This document shows, one piece after another, positions 55,942-64,000 of a stretch of DNA of 64,000 bases. The stretch comes from Tetradesmus obliquus. Taxonomy: Eukaryota; Chlorophyta; Chlorophyceae; Sphaeropleales; Scenedesmaceae. Where the stretch lies: contig CP126191.1 of the NCBI GenBank assembly GCA_030272155.1, positions 7,648,501-7,712,500 of the forward strand, in the 5' to 3' direction. A program made the position numbers and the translations under genes. Every line of letters begins with the position of its first letter. Positions within the stretch are counted from its first letter, which is position 1. The notes beneath the pieces were generated by a model. That model did not search any database. It was given only the letters and a program-made list of their open reading frames with translations, and was not told the origin of the DNA.

Positions 55942-58900
55942 CCGTTGAATCCAGCACCAGCAGCCCTGATTGTGACAGAGGCAGCAGCGGGTGTGACAGC
56001 AGCAGCAAGGACAGCAGCGTGATGCAAGTGCCATCGGCAGGCGAGACTGCAGAAATGCAGCAGCAGCAGGCAGCGGGGCAGCTGCAGCAGCGCTACCCTG
56101 TTGACGTTGTGGCGCCTGCTTCCAGGGGCCTGCTGGTGCGTGTGCTGCCTCAGAGGGACCTGCGCGAGCTGCAGCTGTGCTGGTACATCCCTGCAGGAGT
56201 GATGGCACACAGCAGGTGCGCGGCTGCAGGCGTATTGCTGCTGTCGTGGGGCACTGCAATAAGTGTGCTCTGCTGGATGCTGTACATGTGTGCGTTGCCT
56301 TGTTTCATGAGGATCTCATGGCTGCTGTAAGGCGGCTGTTCAGACAGCTGACGGCGTGTGTGCTCCTTTGAATCTCACCTTATCTCAACAGTTGCTAACA
56401 CAAGTCGTGGTACATGCGTGTTGCCTGCCTTCTCCCGCCTGCGTGCAGCACCAAGCCGTGGCAATGGGCGTCACACCTGCTGGGCCATGAGGTGCGCTGC
56501 AGGCCACCATGAGTGGCACTGCTGCTTTTAATCTTTAGCTGTTGCCGCAGCTGTTCTGTCATGTTTATATTTGCAGTTGTCTGTTCACTGGACGGGGCAA
56601 AGCGGTCTTGCCAGACGGCTAGGTGCCTGTCCCGTCAGCTGCAAGTCAAAATCACCGCCGGCATCTGAACTCCGCTCGCATGCAACACACCACTCAGACG
56701 CACCCATCACTACCGGCCATTTCATTGCCACCTTTGCCACCACCACCTCACTGCCACTGCTGCTGCTGCCGCCCCTCAGGGCCCCGGGTCAGCCGCCCAC
56801 CTGCTCAAAGCCCAAGGCCTGGTGCAGAGCCTGGAGGCAGGCATGGGTGAGGAGGTGCGGGCGGGCAGGGGCTGGATGTTCTGGCGGCTGACGCTCAGCC
56901 TCACACAGGCAGGGGAGGATGCGCTGGAGCATGTGGTGGCGACGGTGTACAGGGCGATACAGGTGGGGCGGCTGCATCTTGTGCTACTGCTCGTCTTCTC
57001 ATGTCCACACAAACGCCAGGTACCAGTCAAGCCCTACTGCCTGGCAGGTCATTGACTTTCTGCTTCTCCTGACGCTACTGCCTGCCTGTTCATCTTGAAT
57101 TGGAAGCAAACATACGTGGATGGGAGGCATCTGATATGTTTGTTTCCCGCACTTTGTGCAGGTGCTGCAGCGCTGCTCTGACGATCAGCTGCACCAAACC
57201 TGGCAGGAGGCTGCCAGCCTGGCGCAGCTGCGCTTCGACTGGCGGGACCCCATTGAGCCGCTGGCTGCTGCACAGTCAGCAGCTTATGCGCTGCACTACT
57301 ACCCACCCAGTGAGGCCCTCAGTGGCCCAGTGTTGATGAGCCAGTATGATGCCTCGCTGCTGCGCTGGTTTGTGGGGCAGCTGTATGTGCCCAACATGAA
57401 TGTGTACTACAGCAGCAGGCGCAATGCGGGGATGGTGGGGAGCAAGGAGGCGTGGTATGGGGCTGAGTATGGCGTGCAGCAGCTGCCACAGGCATGGCTG
57501 GACAGCATTGCGCAGTACATAGCTGTGGATGGCCAACGCTGTGCAGATGCAGGTGCGGCAGGTGCTGGCGCAGCTGAGTTGACACAGCAGCAGCAGCAGC
57601 AACAGCAGCAGGTGTTGGCACCTGTGCCTGGTCAGCTGCACCTTCCGGAGCCCAACTGGGCCTTGCCGACAGACTTCAGCCTGCGCCTAGAGCATGGCGA
57701 GACAGCAGAGGCAGCAGCAGCAGCAGCAGCAGGTGGTGGTGGTGGTGCTGCCAGCTATGATGGTGCTGCGCCACCACCCACACAGCTGCTGCAGCAGCCA
57801 GGGCTGTGTGTGTGGCACTGCAAGGACATCAGCTACGGTTTGCCAAAGGTGGGGCCAGGCGGCAGCTAGCTCATTCGCACACTTAGCGGGGCACAAGCCA
57901 TGAAGGGTCAGAGCACCACAGGCTGCATGATATGGCAGTTGTTTGTTGGCATGTGCGCTTCTGGCTCTGCGCAGCATCCAACCAGCCTCTCGCTCTGCTT
58001 GGCACCAGCCCTTGTACCTGTGCCAGCCCAGCTCCTCAGCAGTGCTGCTACCACAGCCTGCATTACCGCCGCCGCATCACCAAACACCCGTACGCCTGCG
58101 CCTACAGGTGCACCTGCGCTTGCACCTCGTCACGCCGGCAGTCTACGCCAGCCCAGCCTCCACCATCTCCACGCGCCTGCTGCTGTGCGTGCTGGAAGAC
58201 CTGCTACTGCCTCAAGCTTACCCTGCTGAGCTGGCGGGCAGCAGCTACAGCCTGGACAGTGAGCAAGGGGGCCTGCTGCTGCGGCTGGTGGGTTTCCCTG
58301 GCGTGGTGCAGCAGCTGCTGGGGCTGGTGCTTCGGGGGCTGCTGGGTGAGTGGAGTGGGTGCAGGCATTGCCGCGCAGCAGGGACGCCCAGCTGCTGTGT
58401 GAAGATGCTTTTGAGCTGACCACAAAGCCTATTCCCGAATGTTGCTTAGTTGTTTGCCGCTACAGGCCCATACTTTGCTTTGCATTGTGTCCATCCTTCC
58501 GGGCTGGCTTTTGCTGGATCGTACCCTGCACACTTGCGTCATGTGTGCGTGCTGCTCAGCCCTGCCTCGTTCAAGTCTTCCTCTCCGTCCCTTTCTCTTC
58601 CTGCAGGCCTCACCGCGCAGCAGGTGCAGGATCGCTTTGCCACCATGCAGGGCCGCCTGCTGCAGGGGCTCACCAACTGGGCCAACAACAACCCCGCACA
58701 GCACGCAGAGTACGGCGCACACCACCTGCTGCAGCAGACCCACCACCACAACGCAGCACTGCTGCAAGCAGCAGCAGCCACAGCACCGCAGCAGCTGCTG
58801 GCGCTGCAGCAGCAGCTGGCGTCTGGCAAGGACATGCATGTAGACACGCTGGCATATGGCAACGTCAGCCAGCAGGAGGCAGCGGAGCTTGTGCAGGTGC

Positions 58901-60246
58901 TGCAGCAGCAGCTGAAGCCTCAGGGGCTACTGCAAGGCTGCTGGCCCCCAGCGAGCAAGGTGCTGTGCCTGTCACCAGTTTCAGCACAGCAGTTCGGACT
59001 GTCATCATCTGCAGCAGCAGCTGCTGCCGCAGCTGGAGCGGCTGGCAAAGGGGTTGAGATAGGTGCTGTTGGTGCTGCAAGTCAGCAGCCCTGGGGCGTT
59101 GCAGCAGCTGCTGCGGCTGAGGGACTGTCAGGCGAGCCGCTGCAGCTGCAGCAGTCAGCTGCTGCTGCTGCTGCTGCGGCTGCTGCTGCTGCTGCTGACA
59201 GCACTGCTGCAGGTATAGCCGGCAGCAGTGCTGCTGTGTACGTAACGTATGTCCCAGTCAACCCTAACCCCAGCAACAGCAACAACGCAGTGTACTACAT
59301 CGTGCAACTGAGCCCCGACAGCATCACCACTGCAGTTCTGCTGGACCTCTTCGTGCAGATGTCCAGCAAGGCTTGCTTCTATGAGCTGCGCACGAGGCAG
59401 CGGCTAGGCTACAGTGTGAGCCTCAGCAGCAGCAACTTGCACCGGCAGCTAGGGCTCATGGTGCGCGTGCAGTCACCCGCCACGCAGCCTGATGCGCTGG
59501 CTGCTGCTGTGCGGGGCTGGCTGTGTGGGTTCAGGCAGGAGCTGCAGGAGATGGCGGCGGGGGAGGTGCTGCAGAACCAGAAGAAGGTGAGCGTTGTCAA
59601 GATGAGGGAGGGGAACTGCTGCTGTACATGCCTTGTCGGTAGGGTGTGACAGACTTGTACTACAAGTCCTGACATGCGGTGTGATTACGGCGTGGTCAGC
59701 CATTCCAGCAATAATAGCGCTGTGCCGCTCAGCGGTGGTGGTAACGCACACCCGCATGCTGCGTTTGCTGCTGCAAATCTCTTGACTCCCGTGCAGGCGC
59801 TGTCAGCCAAGTACCTGGACCCCCCGAAGAGTTTGCAGGAAGCAGCCAAACGCAGCTGGAGGCCCATCCGCGAGCGCACCCTGCAGTGGGACAGGCGCCG
59901 CCAGAAGGCTGCAGCTGCTCAGGCGCTGACAGCGCAGCAGCTGCTGCAGTTCTTTGATCAAAAGCTGCACCCGGATGCGGCGCAGCACCAGGCGCTGTGT
60001 GTGCAGTTATGGGGTGGGCGCAAAGGGGCGCTGGCTGCTGCTGGCGAGCAGGGTGCAGCAGCAGATGCAGGACAGCCAGGCGGTGCAGTGATGGCAGTGG
60101 GGCCAGGTGTTTCAGGGCCACAGCAGTTGACGGTGCTGGCAGATGATGTGAAGCAGTTCAAGCTGAGTCAGCCGCTGATGCCTGCTCCAGAGATAATCAT
60201 GCCCCCGCCAGCTGTCAGCAGCGGGACAATGCAGGCAGCGCTGTAG
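54349..60246 (+). CDS. M16 family metalloprotease (insulysin/nardilysin type), 10 exons, about 1230 aa
   Basis: Zinc peptidase that degrades short peptides in a closed chamber. Exons, all in phase: 54349-54634, 54898-55011, 55222-55327, 55610-56215, 56449-56491, 56780-56962, 57162-57848, 58108-58345, 58607-59586, 59797-60246. The first 60 residues are Arg-rich and almost free of acidic residues (MLRAQLFVPRNRIRCTTV), suggesting import into mitochondrion or plastid. The mature part starts INGVRVLVIQD. The inverted zinc motif HFVEH lies in AAHFVEHMVHLGSKQFPDE, followed by AFLAQHGGSSNAST. The third ligand Glu is in REVENVHAEYSRN. The second and later domains show KPWQWASHLLGHE, GPGSAAHLLKAQGLVQSLEA and CFYELRTRQRLGYSVSLSSS, the insulysin substrate-binding region. 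Ala/Gln insertions make it longer than insulysin (about 1020 aa). A TGTAA lies 194 nt after the stop. Confidence 0.93.
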
Positions 60247-60580
60247 TCTTACTTTGAGAGAGCCTTTGAGAGACCCAGGGAGAGGGTTTCTTTCGTATGC
60301 AGATGTTGTGCTGAAGAGGCTACGCTGGTAATCAGTGACTTGGCCTGGGTCAGCATGCCATGTCATGCCACCTTCAACTGTAGGGTTTGTGTGGTAGCAC
60401 AGTACAGGCATGACCCCGCTGCGAACTGTGATTCCGGCTTGTAACGTTGCATGGGCGGTTCTGTCTAGTGCTTTGTTGCTGCCCTGCTGCGTACACAGCC
60501 CTGCAACTGCCAGAACTCTACGGCACTTCCAGACCGATCTTCTTCCTTGCAGTGCTGGTACCATACCAGCGATCCACACA
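60247..60580. other. M16 3' UTR and ATG3 upstream region
   Basis: Contains TGTAA at 60440-60444, leaving about 140 bases for the ATG3 promoter and 5' UTR. No other feature seen. Confidence 0.5.
60440..60444 (+). terminator. Poly(A) signal TGTAA for the M16 protease gene
   Basis: 194 nt after the stop codon at 60244-60246. Confidence 0.6.
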
Positions 60581-61405
60581 ATGCGAAACGCTATTCATAG
60601 CATATACAAGAAGACGGCCGAGGCTGTGTTGCCCCCACTTTCCAAGTCACAGTTCGAGGAAAAGAGGGTCAGTGCTGACAGATGCGCATGCTCCAGCTGC
60701 ACCCCTCGTCGTAAGCAGTCCGCCCAACACGCACTGTGTGCGTCTTCAGGTGCTCACACCTCAGGAATTTTTGAAAACTGGCGACTACCTGGTGCGGGCT
60801 TGCCCCACCTGGTCATGGTAAGGCGCTGCTGTTGCTGCTGCTGCCTATTCTGCCCCATGCAGTAGTCTTACACCAGCTTCGTGCCCGTCCCACGACTCAG
60901 TTTAACTATTCAACTGCTGGTGTGCATACTTGCAGGGAGGCTGGTGATGCCAGCAAGGCGCGCAGCTACTTTCCTGCAGACAAGCAGTACCTGGTCACAC
61001 GACATGGTGGGTGCGCTGCGCATGCATGCACACACCAGCCACCTGTGCAGGTGACAGGTTTTTGTAGGGTCACGGTTGCTTAGGTAGTCTGCACCTTCAA
61101 ACTGCAGCATTGAGGGGTGTCAGCATTTGCACAGAGCAGCTGCAACACAGCTGCACCATGCAATTGAGCAAGATGAGGTCGCCCAAGCGCCACACACCTG
61201 CCTGCTGCTGCTACTTCATGCAGTGCCCTGCTTGAGCCGTGCCAGCGACATCGAGAAGTACGACCCCAAGAGCGAATTCGCTCTAGGAGGAGACGATGAG
61301 GGCTGGGTGGCAACACACAAGGACCCTGGCAGTGCAGCAGGCGGCAGTGCAGCAGCAGCAGCAGCGCAGGAGGATGACATGCCTGACCTGGATGCTGACG
61401 AACCC

Positions 61406-61446
<41 letters not shown>

Positions 61447-62815
61447 GAGTGCCAGCCAGCACGGTGCTGCAGCGGCAGCAGCTGATGATGATGATGTGCC
61501 AGACATATCAGAGCTGGAGCTTGTTGAGCCGGATGATGAGGTGGGACACAGCAGCCATGCATGCGGTGCAAACAGGCAGCAGCTATGGCATTGCTCGCGT
61601 TGCTTAGCATGTCTTGTTGCAGTGTGTGAGGTTCATGCAGATGTACTTGCAGGTTCTGGGCTGGGATGCTGCAGCCGTCCAATCTTGTGCTGTCTGTGCA
61701 TGCTCCAACGGGAGGTCCACATCCGCTGCACCGCGCACTGCAGGCAGCCCTGCCGGCTGCTGCCGCAGCAGCTGCAGCAGGCAGCAGTGCAGCCGCCGCC
61801 GGCTCCGGCATCCGGCACACGCGCACGTACGACCTGTACATCACGTACGACCAGTACTACCAGGTGCCGCGCTTCTGGCTGGTGGGCTTCGACGAGGCGC
61901 AGCAGCCGCTGCGGCCCGACCAGGTGGGCAAAGGCATTGCAGACCGTGCAGTGGCCTTGTTTGCACAAAAGTGACATGACTCGTCATGTGCCACGACTGC
62001 AATCAGGGTGCGAGCTGTGTGATGGTGTTTTGATGCACACGTGAAGGTGCCGCTTGTTGCGGCGCGTTGGGCATGGTGCAGCTATCTTCAGCATCGAACC
62101 TCTGCAAGTCCGCATACTTTGAGCATTGCTGTGTACCCACTGGCAGTAGTGCTTTTGTCAAAGCTCATGTGTCACTGACTGCACTATCTTCCTCGTTGCT
62201 CGCTGCGCTGCTGCAGGTGCTGGAGGATGTGTCTGAGGAGCACGCGCGCAAGACCATCACGCTGGACCCGCACCCGCACCTGGCTGTATCCGCGGCCTCC
62301 ATCCACCCCTGCAGGCACGCAGAGGTCATGAAGAAGCTGGCAGACGGCATCAGCGGCGGCGACGGAGCAGAGTTCCCGCTTGAGCAGTGAGTGGCGATGT
62401 GCCGGTTTGCTGCAGTTGACGTGCTGGTGCACCGCTCAGGCACATCGTCAGCGGAATGTGACTGGTGTTGCGGCTGTTGTGCTAGGGGTGCACAGCTGCA
62501 GTGCCACTGGATGCGGTGATGCCGTGTATTGTGAACTTCAGCTCTGCCTGACAGTGTTTTGCTGCGGGCAGTGCCATATGGCATTGCAAGTGTGGTAAGT
62601 GTGTGGCCAAGTCAAGGTAGCTGCAGCCAATGCATTGCCTGGTTGGGCTGCTCACACAACAGTTGATGCAGTGCCTAATGCAACCATCAGCCCTACTGAT
62701 GCCTGCTGCTGCTGCTGCTGCTGCTGCCAGGTACCTGGTGCTGTTCCTCAAGTTCATTGCGTCAGTGGTGCCCACCATACAGTACGACTACACCATGTCA
62801 GTGGGAGGGCAGTAG
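60581..62815 (+). CDS. ATG3: Autophagy E2-like enzyme ATG3, 7 exons, about 325 aa
   Basis: Transfers ATG8 to phosphatidylethanolamine during autophagosome formation. Exons, all in phase: 60581-60667, 60750-60817, 60936-61006, 61224-61540, 61744-61923, 62217-62386, 62731-62815. It starts with the amphipathic N-terminal helix ([20 protein letters not shown]). Next come the family landmarks [40 protein letters not shown] and [12 protein letters not shown] flexible acidic and Ala-rich insert follows, partly encoded by a GCA run at 61407-61445. The catalytic part has [40 protein letters not shown] and the active-site HPC in [15 protein letters not shown]. The C-terminus is [20 protein letters not shown], typical for ATG3. 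Length is near the usual 310-320. A TGTAA lies 188 nt after the stop. Confidence 0.97.
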
Positions 62816-64000
62816 CCACGTGCGTGTGCCTGCGAGCCAACTGCACGGCCTGTCACAGCCGCCAAGCAGACACTGTGCAACGAGGGTCGTGCATGGCGCA
62901 TTGTTGGCGAAGTGTGCTTTGGCAGAAAGGGGTGTGTGGTGGCCCAGCACGCTTTGCCAGCCATGCACACATGTACATTACTGCCAGTGCAAGAGGGAAT
63001 TATGTAACACTATGTCACCCGGAATTCATGTTACACTCTGCCGGGTGCTAACTAGCAGGGTATGGCCTGGCAGCAACCTTGTTTGTTGTAAGCTGGGCTT
63101 TTGTATCAGATCATGACTGCTTGCCTGAGCAGTCAGCAAGGGTTGCGGCTGTTGCAGCTTCACACTGCCGAACTGCACATTGTGGGTGCACTGCGCAGCT
63201 GCAAGCATTACACGTGCATGTGCGCAGTGGCCGTTCTCCCGTTGCAGCAGTGTGCACCGCTCTCAATTGTCTGCTACGTGTGGGTTTTGAAGTGTAACAA
63301 ATCTGAAAGCAGGACATTATGACGCCCCATCTTGCTATGCCACTGTCTTTTGAATCTCAAACGCCTGGCAGGTACACGCATATGCAAATACACTGGGGTT
63401 TACAGGCTTTCAGGCCTGCAGCTGAGACACAAATGTGCGAAATTTGTGAGCTGGGGGAGCATCCTTGGCTGTGTCAGCCAGCCCTTCAGCTGGCATGTGA
63501 AGCGACTCTGCGCTGGCATGCACAACGCTGCAGTCCCACTTCTCACACGTAAGCCGCCTGCAGTAGCGCCAGTACTGGCTGCATGTAGATGCTTACCGTG
63601 CACCAGACAACGTTGGAATGTGCAACTGGGCCTGACGATCAGCAGCACACAGTGGCCAGAATAGCATGCCATTCACAAACCTTTGCAGGTGCCAGTCTGA
63701 GCACGACTGTGCCGCATAGAAATCGAGATAGAGGAGTTGCACGGTGTGTTCATGCGGCATACGCCACCACAGACACCTGGTAAAATGGGAAGCTGCAAGC
63801 AGCTCAGCTCGGGCTGTCACTCAGAGGTTCCACGCAGGACAACCTCTGTGTCTAAGGCATGACATTGATTATGCTAGCATAACCGCCTTCCTTACGACAC
63901 ACAAATTGGCTGCAATATGTCATCATTGGGCATGCAGTATTCCAAGCAGTGCTGGTGACAGCAATCTCTACGTCTTTTAGTGTAGATATGTAGAACCAGG
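62816..64000. other. ATG3 3' UTR, then no recognisable gene
   Basis: TGTAA at 63003-63007 is the ATG3 poly(A) signal, with a second at about 63292. Beyond it I find no conserved frame, RNA or element up to the window end. Confidence 0.45.
63003..63007 (+). terminator. Poly(A) signal TGTAA for ATG3
   Basis: 188 nt after the stop codon at 62813-62815. Confidence 0.6.

Overview
This is nuclear DNA from a green alga, most likely a chlorophycean of the Scenedesmus/Sphaeropleales type. The evidence is many short GT-AG introns, CAG/CTG-rich DNA encoding Ala, Gln and Ser runs, the chlorophyte poly(A) signal TGTAA about 190-280 nt after most stop codons, a plastid-type NAD kinase, and a SAND-domain regulator of the kind seen in volvocine algae. 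Exons were assembled by hand from splice-site phase plus protein family conservation. For eight genes every junction keeps the frame.

Layout. 0-1 kb: exons of an unidentified minus-strand gene running off the left edge. 2.3-6.9 kb: three decayed fragments copied from the neighbouring CHD1 gene, with a small TATA-driven secreted-protein gene (3.9-4.8 kb, +) between them. 7.1-19.2 kb (-): a complete 25-exon CHD1 chromatin remodeller of about 2173 aa with a low-complexity N-terminus and an SR-rich tail. 19.8-25.4 kb (+): DPH6 diphthine-ammonia ligase fused to RidA-like domains, divergent from CHD1. 25.7-29.8 kb (+): NAD kinase with a plastid transit peptide, starting almost on the DPH6 poly(A) signal. 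32.1-36.4 kb (-): a CCDC81-like HU-fold protein. 37.6-39.3 kb (-): a poly-Gln protein with a Ycf45-like R3H-associated region. 40.1-42.5 kb (+): a UFD1-fold plus UBX-domain protein, divergent from the previous gene. 43.4-46.0 kb (+): a coiled-coil and SAND-domain protein. 46.0-50.8 kb: a gene-poor T/G-rich stretch. 50.8-54.0 kb (-): a metallo-beta-lactamase-fold protein. 54.3-60.2 kb (+): an insulysin-type M16 metalloprotease, head-to-head with it. 60.6-62.8 kb (+): the autophagy E2-like enzyme ATG3. 62.8-64 kb: no recognisable gene.

The genes do not form one pathway; they are ordinary eukaryotic housekeeping genes. Proteostasis is a loose theme (UFD1-UBX, M16 protease, ATG3), with chromatin and gene regulation (CHD1, SAND) and cofactor or translation-factor chemistry (NADK, DPH6) alongside. 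No transposon, viral element, tRNA, rRNA or CRISPR array was recognised. The least ordinary items are the CHD1-derived fragments beside the parent gene, the small secreted-protein gene with twin palindromes next to its TATA box, the UFD1-UBX architecture, and CTG repeat tracts that sit exactly at 3' splice sites.
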